Positions 41,835 to 50,559 of a stretch of 64,000 nt of DNA are shown one piece after another. This stretch comes from Sphingomonas citri. GTDB lineage: Bacteria; Pseudomonadota; Alphaproteobacteria; Sphingomonadales; Sphingomonadaceae. Position numbers and translations under genes: made by a program. The notes beneath the pieces are model-generated. The model searched no databases, had not been told where the DNA came from, and worked only from the letters and a program-made list of their open reading frames with translations. Position 1 is the first letter of the stretch, and each line of letters opens with the position of its first letter. The stretch lies in the NCBI RefSeq assembly GCF_019429485.1, contig NZ_JAHXZN010000009.1, forward strand, positions 62,001 through 126,000, read 5' to 3'.

Positions 41835-42529
41835 TCGACGATAACGAGATGGGTGCGCCGATCGCGCCTCAGCCTGCCCCCGCGGCTCCCGCCCCGACAC
41901 CCGCATCCGCCGCGATCGCGCCCGCACGCCGCGCCGTCTTCGCGGGCTACACCGCGCAGCAGCTGCTCCTCGGCGCGGCTCTTCTCATCGCGCTGGTCTG
42001 GGCGATGTGGATCACCAAGGCGGTGACTGCGGAGAAGCCGCAGCACATCGTCAAGGCGAACCTGTCCAAGCTCGTCGGCGAGTACGTCCAGGCACAGGCG
42101 CGCAGCGCGACCCCGCCCGAGCAGGTCCAGTCGCAGATGCGGACTTTCATGGCATCGCTCGACGGCGAGCTGCAGCGCCGTGGCGCGGCTGGCCAGGTGG
42201 TGCTCGTCGGCGAGGCCGTGCTCTCCAAGAGCGTGCCCGACATCACGGCCGAAGTTGCCAAGGCGGTCTATGCCTCGGGCGTGAAGGTGCCGCAGGCGGC
42301 CTCGCCGAACCAGATGGGTGCGATGCTGCGCGGCCAGGCACCGATCGCGCCCGTCGCGCCAACCGCTGCACCATCGCCGGTCGAGCTCGCACAGGCGCCG
42401 ACTGCCGTATCGCCGGACTCGCCGTTCGGACCGATGCCGACGACCGACGCGGGCGTTGCAGCGCCTGCGCCGGACATGGCGGCTCAGGGCGCCAGCGTCT
42501 CGACCTTCGGTGGTCCCGGTGGCCAGTAA
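41831..42529 (+). CDS. trbI: TrbI-like conjugation protein, 232 aa
   Basis: One membrane segment (QQLLLGAALLIALVWAMWI) then the TrbI pattern: AQARSATPPEQVQSQMRTF, VVLVGEAVLSKSVPDITAEV. Pro/Ala-rich tails at both ends make it longer than the 128-aa F TrbI. TrbI affects pilus retraction. ATGA overlap with the previous gene. Confidence 0.82.
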   Translation: MIDDNEMGAPIAPQPAPAAPAPTPASAAIAPARRAVFAGYTAQQLLLGAALLIALVWAMWITKAVTAEKPQHIVKANLSKLVGEYVQAQARSATPPEQVQSQMRTFMASLDGELQRRGAAGQVVLVGEAVLSKSVPDITAEVAKAVYASGVKVPQAASPNQMGAMLRGQAPIAPVAPTAAPSPVELAQAPTAVSPDSPFGPMPTTDAGVAAPAPDMAAQGASVSTFGGPGGQ

Positions 42530-43067
42530 GGCCGCCACCCTCGCCGCGCCGGTCGCCGGCGAGCGCTTCCGGCCGCGCAAGCGGCTGTGGGCGGGGCTGG
42601 GGCTCTTCACGGTTGGCGGACTGGCACTGAATGGCCTGTCGAGCTGGCGCGAGAACCACGCGCTGCTAATCAACTCCTCTCAGTCGCTGCCTAACTGGGC
42701 CTTCGTGATCCACAAGACGGCGACGCCCGCGCGCGGCGAGTACGTGTTCTTCGTGCCGCCCAAGGCGCCGCTCGTGGCGCGCCACTTCGGCGCCAAGAAG
42801 CAGATGTTCGGCAAGATCGTCTACGGCATGCCCGGCGACTTGGTCGAGCACCGCGGCGCCGATGTCATCGTCGCGGGCAGGCTCGTTGCGCGCATGAAGC
42901 CGGTCAGCAAGTTCGGCGAGCGTCTCGTGCCCGGGCCGACCGGCGTGATCCCGCGCGGCTGCTACTTCGTCGGCAGTCCGCACAAGGACGGCTTCGACAG
43001 CCGCTACGCCGCAATTGGTTACGCCTGCACCGCCGCGATCGTCGGCGTCGGAAAGCCGATCCTGTGA
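42519..43067 (+). CDS. S26 signal peptidase-like protein (TraF of RP4 type), 182 aa
   Basis: Membrane anchor (WAGLGLFTVGGLALNGL) then a signal-peptidase fold: Ser56 in SSQSLPNWAF is the likely nucleophile and Lys99 in FGKIVYGMPGD the general base; VPRGCYF-like segment as IPRGCYFVGSPHKDGFDSRY. Such enzymes mature the pilin, here presumably the gene at 33581. GTG 42519 chosen; GTG 42510 also possible. Overlaps trbI by 11 bp. Confidence 0.85.
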   Translation: MASKAATLAAPVAGERFRPRKRLWAGLGLFTVGGLALNGLSSWRENHALLINSSQSLPNWAFVIHKTATPARGEYVFFVPPKAPLVARHFGAKKQMFGKIVYGMPGDLVEHRGADVIVAGRLVARMKPVSKFGERLVPGPTGVIPRGCYFVGSPHKDGFDSRYAAIGYACTAAIVGVGKPIL

Positions 43068-43702
43068 AGCGCGCGCTCGAGTCCGTCGCCATTGTGGCGC
43101 TGCTCTCGATATCGCTGACCTCGGCGACGCGCGCGCGCGACCACGGCGTGGTCGGCCAGGTTTTTCCGATCGTTGAGCCAGACCTGCTGGCGACGATCGA
43201 GGCCAAGCTGCAGCGCCTGCAGGCGGACGGCGAGTTCGATCGCATGAACGCCGCCTTCGCCAAGCGAACCGAGGCGCGCGTTCGCCGGCCCAAGCCGGTC
43301 GCGGGCATCACACCGGCGTCGGAGGCGCGCACCTGGGCCTACGATCCCACGATCACGATCGAACGCGACGTGCAGGATCAAAAGGGCAACTACATCGCGC
43401 GCCGCGGGCAGACGGTGAACCCGCTCGACTTCACCGCCGTCACGCAGGCGCTCGTCTTCGTCGACGGCGACAACGACGCCGAGATGGCTTGGGCGACGGC
43501 GACCTACAGCGACCTCAAGGCCAAGATCATCCTCGTGAGCGGCTCGCCCATCGACGAGATGACCCAGCGTCAGCGCCGCTTCTACTTCGATCAGGAAGGG
43601 CGGCTGACCGGAAAGCTCGGCATCCGCCACACGCCAGCGGTCGCCGTCCAGGACGGCCGGGTCATGAAGCTCTCCGAGATCAAGCTGAAAGGAAACAGCT
43701 GA
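43064..43702 (+). CDS. traW: TraW, 212 aa
   Basis: Signal peptide (MKRALESVAIVALLSISLTSATRA) and the TraW pattern: GQVFPIVEPDLLATIEAKLQ, AFAKRTEARVRRP and the C-terminal RQRRFYFDQEGRLTGKLGIRHTPAVAVQ region, containing FDQEG and HTPA. Periplasmic, works with TraU and TrbC in pilus assembly. GTG start overlaps the peptidase stop. Confidence 0.9.
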   Translation: MKRALESVAIVALLSISLTSATRARDHGVVGQVFPIVEPDLLATIEAKLQRLQADGEFDRMNAAFAKRTEARVRRPKPVAGITPASEARTWAYDPTITIERDVQDQKGNYIARRGQTVNPLDFTAVTQALVFVDGDNDAEMAWATATYSDLKAKIILVSGSPIDEMTQRQRRFYFDQEGRLTGKLGIRHTPAVAVQDGRVMKLSEIKLKGNS

Positions 43703-43974
43703 TGCCACTTTGGCTCGAGATGATGAAGACGCCGATGGCCGCGCCGGAGACGGACGAGCTGCGCGGCATGCGCCGGACCTTCCAGGTGCTCTGCGTAGCA
43801 TCCGCACTCGGCGTGCTTTCGATCAGCACACTGGTGCAGCTGTTCGGTCGGCCGGCTTCGTTCGTGGTGGCCGCCCTGCTCGCGGTGACGGCACTCCACA
43901 CGACGCTCTACGTGTTTCGGAAGAACCGCGCGGACAACGCGTTCCTCGCGGCCGCGGTGTCGGAGGAGGTGTGA
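43702..43974 (+). CDS. small membrane protein in the tra operon, 90 aa
   Basis: Two hydrophobic segments (VLCVASALGVLSISTLVQLF and FVVAALLAVTALHTTLYVF). Its ATG shares bases with the traW stop (TGATG), so it is coupled. Unknown role; could be an entry-exclusion or assembly helper. Confidence 0.65.
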   Translation: MPLWLEMMKTPMAAPETDELRGMRRTFQVLCVASALGVLSISTLVQLFGRPASFVVAALLAVTALHTTLYVFRKNRADNAFLAAAVSEEV

Positions 43975-44243
43975 GCAAGCGTCTCCCATCCGACGGCGAT
44001 GCTGGCGCCAAGCGACTGCGCGGTTTCGAGGCGCTCGTCGTCGGCCTAGAATGGCTCACCGTTGCGCACCTCTTCTTGGTTTGCGCCTTCCTCCTGCGCG
44101 TCATTGCTGAGCGCCTAGGCTTAGCATCCCCCAACGTCACCACGGGCGGTATAGTCTCCATGGGCATGCGCGCCGCTGTGCTGCTCGGGGCGTATCTCTG
44201 GGCGCGTCGTCGCCTGGCCGCTGAGCGGAGCGCCCGGTCGTGA
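43971..44243 (+). CDS. small membrane protein in the tra operon, 90 aa
   Basis: GTG start overlaps the previous stop (GTGA) with GGAGGAGG just before. Two hydrophobic segments (VVGLEWLTVAHLFLVCAFLL and GMRAAVLLGAYLWA) and Arg-rich ends. No family recognised; location suggests an accessory transfer or exclusion protein. Confidence 0.65.
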   Translation: MSKRLPSDGDAGAKRLRGFEALVVGLEWLTVAHLFLVCAFLLRVIAERLGLASPNVTTGGIVSMGMRAAVLLGAYLWARRRLAAERSARS

Positions 44244-45256
44244 AAGCGCTTCGCCTCCTCACGCTCGCACTCTTCGCCTTCGCCCTGTCGGCAGTGCTGA
44301 GCCCGCGCGCGGAGGCGCAATCGAAATGCACCGGCAAGTTCGTCAACCCGATCACCGACGTCTGCTGGTCGTGCCTGTTCCCGCTCTCGGTTGGCGGGCT
44401 GAAGATCTGGCCGAGCAACCGGCCCGACACCGACAACCCCAACCTGCCAGTCTGCGCCTGCGGCTCGCCCGTACCCCGCATCGGCATCGCGGCCGGCTTC
44501 TGGGAGCCGGTGCGCCTCGCCGACGTCTCGACCAAGCCGTGGTGCTTCGTGAACCTCGGCGGCACGAAGATCTCGCCGGGTTTCGACATTGGCCAAGGCC
44601 AGCTCTCCGGCCCCTCGCAGAAGGGCGGCAACGGCCAGAACACGTCCAAGTGGCACGTCCACTGGTACGTTTACCCGCTGCTCTACTGGATGGAGATCCT
44701 GGCCGACTTCGCCTGCTTCGAGCAGTCGTCGTTCGATATCGCCTATATGACCGAGGTCGACCCGCTCTGGCAGGATGACTCGCTCACCGCGCTCATCAAC
44801 CCGGAAGCCGTGCTCTTCTCCTCGCCTATCGCGCAGGCCGCGTGCGCGGGTGATTGCATCGCGTCCACCGCCAAGCTGCCGCTCGACGCGACCTTCTGGT
44901 GCGCCGGCTGTCAAGGGCCGATGTACCCGATCAACGGCAACATCGCCGCCTCAGTCGGGCACGTGCAGGCGTCGCGCCTCGCGCTCGCTCGCTTCGCCTT
45001 CAAGATCCACCGTGAGGGCCTCGCCTGGGGCACGATGGGCTCCAAGGGCCTGTGCAACAAGTACCCGATGCCGGTGCTGAAGAAGCAGCAATACCGCGTC
45101 CAGATGACCAACCCGATCCCGACCGTCAGCGGCAAGGCGGCGTGCTCGCCGCTTGGCGCGTCGACGATGCCGCCGCAGGCGGGCCGTGCCTTCCCCGTAA
45201 AGGGCGAGGACATGGGCTACCTCGTCTGGCGCAAGCGCAACTGCTGCGTGCTGTGA
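44240..45256 (+). CDS. traU: TraU, 338 aa
   Basis: Signal peptide to about residue 26 (LSPRAEA), then the Cys-rich TraU sequence: KFVNPITDVCWSCLFPLS, PVCACGSPVPRIGI, FWEPVRLADVSTKPWCFVNL and HVHWYVYPLLYWMEILADFA. Periplasmic, needed for mating-pair formation and DNA transfer. GTG overlaps the previous stop. Confidence 0.95.
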   Translation: MKALRLLTLALFAFALSAVLSPRAEAQSKCTGKFVNPITDVCWSCLFPLSVGGLKIWPSNRPDTDNPNLPVCACGSPVPRIGIAAGFWEPVRLADVSTKPWCFVNLGGTKISPGFDIGQGQLSGPSQKGGNGQNTSKWHVHWYVYPLLYWMEILADFACFEQSSFDIAYMTEVDPLWQDDSLTALINPEAVLFSSPIAQAACAGDCIASTAKLPLDATFWCAGCQGPMYPINGNIAASVGHVQASRLALARFAFKIHREGLAWGTMGSKGLCNKYPMPVLKKQQYRVQMTNPIPTVSGKAACSPLGASTMPPQAGRAFPVKGEDMGYLVWRKRNCCVL

Positions 45257-45266
45257 GGAGACCCTG

Positions 45267-46010
45267 ATGCGCCGCTTTCTCCTTGTCGCTGCCGGGATCG
45301 CCGGCCTCGCCGGCATCCAGGCCATCGCTCAGACCGTCGATGGGCTTGACCTCGAGGCGATCAAGCGCCGCTCGGCCGCCATGCAGGGCGACGCCGAGAC
45401 CTTCGCCGAGCAGGTCCGCAACCGCGGCGACGCCTTCCGCCAGGAAGCGATCGCGGTGCAGGACAAGGCGACCGGCAACCTCACCGAGCTGGCCAAGGCC
45501 GATCTGCCGATGAACGGCGATGGCGCGTTCGACTTCGACGAGATCATCAAGGGCGCCAGCCAGAACGTGTCGTCGACCGGCCGCGGTGACGCACCGCAGT
45601 TCATCGCCTTCGCCAGCCTGTCGATGCCGGCGCCGGCCCTGCGCCAGCTCATCGCCGACACCGCCAAGGCGGGCGGCGTGGTCGTGTTTCGTGGCTTCCC
45701 GAACAACTCGATGAAGGCTTTCAGCGAGGCGCTGAGCAAGGTCGTGACGGAAAAGGATCAGCTCTCCAACGTCGGCATCGATCCGCGCCTGTTCCGCGCC
45801 TTCGACGTCCAGGCGGTGCCGACCTATGTCGCGGTCTCCTCCGACTTCGACCTGTGCTCAGGCCTTAACTGCCGCACCGCCGTGCCGGCGTTCGATCGCA
45901 TCACCGGCAACGTCTCGGTGCGCTATGTGCTCGACACCTTCGTCGACGGACGCGGCCCCGGCGCCGGCGTCGCATCCGTGGCGCTGCGCAACATGGGCAA
46001 GGGCGCGTAG
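45267..46010 (+). CDS. trbC: TrbC, F-type, 247 aa
   Basis: Signal peptide (LVAAGIAGLAGIQAIA). The C-terminal TrbC domain has FIAFASLSMPAPALRQLIAD, GGVVVFRGFPNNSMKAF and AVPTYV, a thioredoxin-like fold without the CxxC pair. Works with TraW and TraU. 10 bp after traU. Confidence 0.92.
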   Translation: MRRFLLVAAGIAGLAGIQAIAQTVDGLDLEAIKRRSAAMQGDAETFAEQVRNRGDAFRQEAIAVQDKATGNLTELAKADLPMNGDGAFDFDEIIKGASQNVSSTGRGDAPQFIAFASLSMPAPALRQLIADTAKAGGVVVFRGFPNNSMKAFSEALSKVVTEKDQLSNVGIDPRLFRAFDVQAVPTYVAVSSDFDLCSGLNCRTAVPAFDRITGNVSVRYVLDTFVDGRGPGAGVASVALRNMGKGA

Positions 46011-47804
46011 GTGAAGCGCCTCGCCGCCTCGCTCTTCCTCGCCGTCATTGCGGGTGGCGCCAGCGGCGTCATCGCGCAGACGACGATCGAGCAGGCGCGC
46101 CAGGAAGGCAACGCCATGGGCAAGGCGATGCGCGCGGACGAGAGCCTTGGCCCAACCGACGCCAAGCTGCAGGAGCTGCCCGGCTACGGCGGCACCGACC
46201 TGCCCGAGAAGGTCTATTTCGACGATCCCGACAAGCTGACGATGGACGGAAAAGGCGCGGCGCCGACCAGCGACGCCTATGGCACCGTCGTCGACACGGC
46301 CGGCACTCGCCCGAGCTTCAGCAACGCGGAGATCCTCGCCGCCACCTCGCGCGGTACCGCCATCGAGAAGGACCCCGAGACCTACCTCGGCGGGCAGAAC
46401 ATCGGTGGCGCGACCGGTACCTGCACCGCTCTCCCGCCTTCGGTCGGCTCGAAGGGCTATTACGAGGCGACCTGCAACAAGGGCTCCAAGGTCACTCAGG
46501 CCAACGAGACCTGCCGCGGCAACATGGTGCCGAACGTCGTCAATACCTCACGCTGGTTCTACTACGGTGCGCCGGACAAGAACGAGGGCAACGGCTTCGC
46601 TCGCAACACGGTGATGCAGGCCAAGGTCGCGGCCGGCATCTGCCGCGCCGAGCCGGTATCCAAGCACGTCTGCGATGCCCAGATCGAGATGGGCGCGGGC
46701 GGCACGAACATCGAGGACTACCGCAAATTCTGTAAGAGCAAGGTTAGCGGCACCGCGCAGCTCTACTCCTGCTCGACTGAGATCCCGCAGGGCGAGATCC
46801 CGGCACACTTCAACTTCAAGACAAACACCGTCTTCCTGAAGAAGGAGGGCGAGACGAGCGTCACCGTGACGCGCAACGAGGGCACCTGCCCCGCACTCGC
46901 CGCGGACGCGAGCTGCACGCCGCAGGCTGCCGAGGTCTGCACCGAAGGACCGGAGACGCGCACGATCGAGGGCGTGGCGGTAACGCAGAGCTGCTGGGCC
47001 TGGTCGCGGACGTTCACCTGCCAGCGGCTCCAGCCAGCGAGCGACTGCAGCGCGCTCGACGACAACAAGCAGTGCAAGTTCTTGCGCGACGAGTGCCTTG
47101 ATGACCCGCAGTCGGGTGCGTGCAAGGTGTCGCAGCGCGTCTACAGCTGCCCGCTCCCCGACGATCCCGCATCGACCGACAAGCAGTACGTCTGCGGCAA
47201 CGACGTCTACTGCTCCAACGGCGACTGCGAGCAGATCGAGCGCGAGGCCTCGACCGAGTTCAAGGACGCGCTGGTGGCGCTCCACGCGATCGGCGATGCG
47301 GGCAAGCAGTTCGATCCCGACAAGCTCACCGTCTTCTCGGGCGAGCGCAACACCTGCAACAAGAAGATCTTCGGCGCGTCGAATTGCTGCTCGGGCAAGG
47401 GCGTGCCGCTGTTGACGCCGTGGCTGTGCAGCTCGGCCGAGAAGCAACTCGACGAGAAGGACGACAAGGGGCTCTGCCATAAGGTCGGATCCTACTGCTC
47501 GGACAAAATTCTCGGCGTCTGCGTGACCTCGAAGGACGCCTACTGCTGCTTCGGCAGCAAGCTTTCCCGGATCCTGCAGGAGCAAGGTCGCCTGCAGATC
47601 AACAAGCCATGGGGCAAACCCAAGGACGAAACCTGCAAGGGCTTCACCATCGAGGAGTTCCAACGCCTCGATCTGTCCCAGATGGATTTCTCCGAGGTCT
47701 ATGCCGAGTTCATGGACGCAGCGAAGCTGCCGGACGAGGTCAGCGTAATGACCGACATCCAGCAAAAGATTCAGGGGTATTATGACCTTCACGGGCGCAA
47801 ATGA
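46011..47804 (+). CDS. traN: TraN, Cys-rich mating-pair stabilisation protein, 597 aa
   Basis: GTG at 46011 directly follows the trbC stop. Signal peptide (SLFLAVIAGGASGVIA) then a large Cys-rich protein: SKGYYEATCNKGSK, SCWAWSRTFTCQR, NDVYCSNGDCEQIE, SNCCSGKGVPLLTPWLC and AYCCFGSKLSRILQEQGR. TraN binds the recipient outer membrane and sets mating specificity. Length near F TraN (602). Confidence 0.93.
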   Translation: MKRLAASLFLAVIAGGASGVIAQTTIEQARQEGNAMGKAMRADESLGPTDAKLQELPGYGGTDLPEKVYFDDPDKLTMDGKGAAPTSDAYGTVVDTAGTRPSFSNAEILAATSRGTAIEKDPETYLGGQNIGGATGTCTALPPSVGSKGYYEATCNKGSKVTQANETCRGNMVPNVVNTSRWFYYGAPDKNEGNGFARNTVMQAKVAAGICRAEPVSKHVCDAQIEMGAGGTNIEDYRKFCKSKVSGTAQLYSCSTEIPQGEIPAHFNFKTNTVFLKKEGETSVTVTRNEGTCPALAADASCTPQAAEVCTEGPETRTIEGVAVTQSCWAWSRTFTCQRLQPASDCSALDDNKQCKFLRDECLDDPQSGACKVSQRVYSCPLPDDPASTDKQYVCGNDVYCSNGDCEQIEREASTEFKDALVALHAIGDAGKQFDPDKLTVFSGERNTCNKKIFGASNCCSGKGVPLLTPWLCSSAEKQLDEKDDKGLCHKVGSYCSDKILGVCVTSKDAYCCFGSKLSRILQEQGRLQINKPWGKPKDETCKGFTIEEFQRLDLSQMDFSEVYAEFMDAAKLPDEVSVMTDIQQKIQGYYDLHGRK

Positions 47805-48189
47805 TGCGGACGGTCCGGGGGGACCGTGCATGATCGACATGTCGGTGCTCGATCTCGCGGTGTTCCTTCGTATTCATCGCCCGAGCCGCGGCACCTCCGC
47901 GGGCGAGGTCGCGCAGACGGTTAGCCACTGGTTCCAGTGCGACGTCGACCCGCGCGAGGTCGAGCGCTCGTTCCCGCGAATGGTCGACGCCGGCTGGCTG
48001 GTTCGCCGCCCGACCGGGATGCGCCCCACGATCAAGGGCCGCAAGCACGGCCGCCAGCACCTACGCGGGATCGTCCGCATGCTCGATCAGGGCACCAAGA
48101 TGCTCGACGTCGCGCGGATGATGTCGGTCCTTCAACTCGCAATGATTGAGCTCGACGGGGAGCATGACGATGACGACGATCAGGGATAA
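47782..48189 (+). CDS. winged-helix-like small protein in the tra operon, 135 aa
   Basis: Core residues 16-110 look like a winged helix: VLDLAVFLRIHRPSRGTSAG, VERSFPRMVDAGWLVRR, PTGMRPTIKGRKHGRQHLRG. Acidic tail (DGEHDDDDDQG). It overlaps traN by 23 bp and traF by 26 bp; ATG 47830 is another possible start. Possibly a DNA-binding regulator of transfer; not a known F gene. Confidence 0.6.
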   Translation: MTFTGANDADGPGGPCMIDMSVLDLAVFLRIHRPSRGTSAGEVAQTVSHWFQCDVDPREVERSFPRMVDAGWLVRRPTGMRPTIKGRKHGRQHLRGIVRMLDQGTKMLDVARMMSVLQLAMIELDGEHDDDDDQG

Positions 48190-49078
48190 CCGCCGCGGCC
48201 GCTTCGCCGCCACGTTTCTCATGCTGCTCGCCGCGGCCGCGCCGATCGCGGCGCCCGCGCAGTCGTCGGATCTGCAATCGGCCGCAATGTCGGGCGCGGG
48301 CGAGGATGAGGCCGCGCAGGAGCAGGCGCAGCCTGAGGCCGTGCAGGCGAGCGTGGACGCGCCGGTCCAAGGCGATGACTTCTACTGCGGTCAGCGCCGG
48401 CTCGGCCAGTGGTTCTATTGCGAGCGCCCCAAGGCGCCGCCCAAGACGCCTCAGGCCGTGCAGCAGGCGCAGGCGTCGGCAACCGATCGGATGAAGGCCA
48501 TTACGCGGCAGCTGAACGAGCTGAAGAACAAGGCCATCCTCGAGCCGACCGAGGCGAACGTGATCGCCTACGTCCGCTTCCAGCGTGAGCAGCTCGACCG
48601 TGCCTCGGTGTTCTCCGACACCTGGCAGCGTGCGCTCTGGCAGAACCCCGACATCGACTACACGCTGCAGCGGCCCGTCTCTACGGTCGGCAAGCGCGCG
48701 TGGACCGACAACCGCAGTGCCACCCGCGACCAGGCGCTCGCGCGCATCGGCCAGCGCTACGGCATGTTCTATTTCTTCGCGCAGAGCTGTGCCGCGTGTG
48801 AGGTGTTCTCGCCCATCCTGCGCTCGGTCGCTGACAGCCACCGCATGACGGTCATGGCGGTCTCGACCGACGGCGGGCCGAGCCGCTCCTTCCCCAACTA
48901 CGTCGTCGATAGCGGCCAGCGCGAGCGCATGGGCGTGCCACTCGCCACGCCGGCGCTGGTGCTCTTTGACACCGTCACCCGCAAGACCGTCCCCATCGGC
49001 TTCGGCGTCATGTCGGCCGACGAGATCATGGAGCGCATCTTCATGCTCACCAACACCAAGCCGGGCGAGGAGTTCTGA
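48164..49078 (+). CDS. traF: TraF, thioredoxin-like F-type assembly protein, 304 aa
   Basis: Signal peptide (FLMLLAAAAPIAAPA), then DDFYCGQRRLGQWFYCERP and a thioredoxin fold with FFAQSCAACEVFSPIL (CAAC site), ending with the cis-Pro segment LATPALVLFD. Periplasmic. ATG 48164 preferred; ATG 48170 is close. Works with TraH and TraW. Confidence 0.92.
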   Translation: MTMTTIRDNRRGRFAATFLMLLAAAAPIAAPAQSSDLQSAAMSGAGEDEAAQEQAQPEAVQASVDAPVQGDDFYCGQRRLGQWFYCERPKAPPKTPQAVQQAQASATDRMKAITRQLNELKNKAILEPTEANVIAYVRFQREQLDRASVFSDTWQRALWQNPDIDYTLQRPVSTVGKRAWTDNRSATRDQALARIGQRYGMFYFFAQSCAACEVFSPILRSVADSHRMTVMAVSTDGGPSRSFPNYVVDSGQRERMGVPLATPALVLFDTVTRKTVPIGFGVMSADEIMERIFMLTNTKPGEEF

Positions 49079-50547
49079 TGCCCGCCCCCTCCCCTCGCCC
49101 TTCTCCCTTCCGCGTGCTGATGCGGCGCACCGCCGCGGCCGTCGCGGTGCTCGGCGCCACTAGCATGATCCCGGTCGACATCGCGCGAGCGGACGTCGCC
49201 GGGCAGATGAACAGCTTCTTCCAGGATGCGGGAGGTGCGGCCAACGTAACCGGGCCGAGCGCCTACCAGGGGCAGACAGCAGGCTACTACTCGATGGGCA
49301 ACGTCTGGACGCGCTTCCCACAGAAGAGCGTGCAGCCGTTCAACCTGCAGATGCCGAGCGTGCGCGCCGGCTGCGGCGGGATCGACATCTTCACCGGCTC
49401 CTTCTCCTTCATCAACGGCGCCGAGATGGTCGCCATGCTGAAGGCAACCGCCAACAATGCGCTCGGCTTCGCCTTCCAGCTCGCCATCGACAGCGTGTCG
49501 CCCGAGATCGGGAAGGTCATGGACGGCATGGCCAACAAGGCGCAGCAGATGAACCAGATGAACATCTCGTCCTGCGAGGCTGCGCAGGGCCTGGTGGGTG
49601 GTCTCTGGCCCAAGATGGCCGGCGCCCGCTCGAACGTCTGCGCCGCGATTGGAAACAGCGAGGGCATGTTCTCCGACTGGGCACGGTCTCGGCAGGAGTG
49701 CGGCCCGGGCGGCAAGCAGGAAGCGACGATCGACGCCAGCAAGGACCCCAAGATGGCAGAGAACGCGGCCGGCGCGCCGCGCAACTACACCTGGGACGCG
49801 ATCCAGAAATCGAACAAGTTCGGCACCTACGACCAGGGCTTCTCCGAGTACCTGATGACGCTGGTCGGCACGATCGTCGTCGATCCCAAGGGTGCGCCGG
49901 ATGGCGGCCCGATGGTCGCCTTCCACGGTCCCGCCGAAGAAGCCGTCGTCACTGCCCTGCTCGATGGCACCGGCACCGGCGGCACACCGGTCAAGTTCCT
50001 GAAGTGCGATGAGCAGCTGAAGTGCCTCAAGGTGACGGAGCAGCAGCTGCAGATCGCCGTCGGACTGCGCACGAAGATCAAGGGGATGATCGACTCGATC
50101 AACTCGAAGATCCGTACCGACAGCGCGCTCGACGTCGCGGAGCAGCAGCTGCTCAACATGACCTCGCTACCGCTCTACAAGATGCTGGCGGTGCAGGCGA
50201 TGGCGCACCAGAGCTTCAATCCCGGCGAGACCAGCGCGCTCGCCGAGATCGTGGCGATCAATCTCCTTTCGGCGATGATCGACAACATGCTCGACCGCAT
50301 CAGCCAGTCGTCGGTGCAGGTGCAGTCTGGCGATGTCGATGTGAGCAAGGCGTGGCGCGAGCAGCTCGCGGCTGCGCGCGAGCGCTATGCCCAGCGTGAC
50401 TTCAAGCTGAAGGACACGCTCAACCAGACGATCTTCCTCATCAACAAGTCGGTGATGCTCGAGTCGACGCTGCAGAACAGCATGTCGCCGGCGATGGCAG
50501 CGTCGCTCAACTTCTCGCGCGGGCTGAGCGCGCAGGGCCTCAACTAA
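49078..50547 (+). CDS. traH: TraH, F-type pilus assembly protein, 489 aa
   Basis: Start shares bases with the traF stop (TGATG). Signal-like N terminus (RRTAAAVAVLGATSMIPVDIARA). Matches TraH: GGAANVTGPSAYQGQTAGYY, PSVRAGCGGIDIFTGSFSFI, ISSCEAAQGLVGGLWP and GQ-like mid part; helical coiled C terminus. Outer-membrane-linked. Confidence 0.93.
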   Translation: MPAPSPRPSPFRVLMRRTAAAVAVLGATSMIPVDIARADVAGQMNSFFQDAGGAANVTGPSAYQGQTAGYYSMGNVWTRFPQKSVQPFNLQMPSVRAGCGGIDIFTGSFSFINGAEMVAMLKATANNALGFAFQLAIDSVSPEIGKVMDGMANKAQQMNQMNISSCEAAQGLVGGLWPKMAGARSNVCAAIGNSEGMFSDWARSRQECGPGGKQEATIDASKDPKMAENAAGAPRNYTWDAIQKSNKFGTYDQGFSEYLMTLVGTIVVDPKGAPDGGPMVAFHGPAEEAVVTALLDGTGTGGTPVKFLKCDEQLKCLKVTEQQLQIAVGLRTKIKGMIDSINSKIRTDSALDVAEQQLLNMTSLPLYKMLAVQAMAHQSFNPGETSALAEIVAINLLSAMIDNMLDRISQSSVQVQSGDVDVSKAWREQLAAARERYAQRDFKLKDTLNQTIFLINKSVMLESTLQNSMSPAMAASLNFSRGLSAQGLN

Positions 50548-50559
50548 GGACAGCGAGCG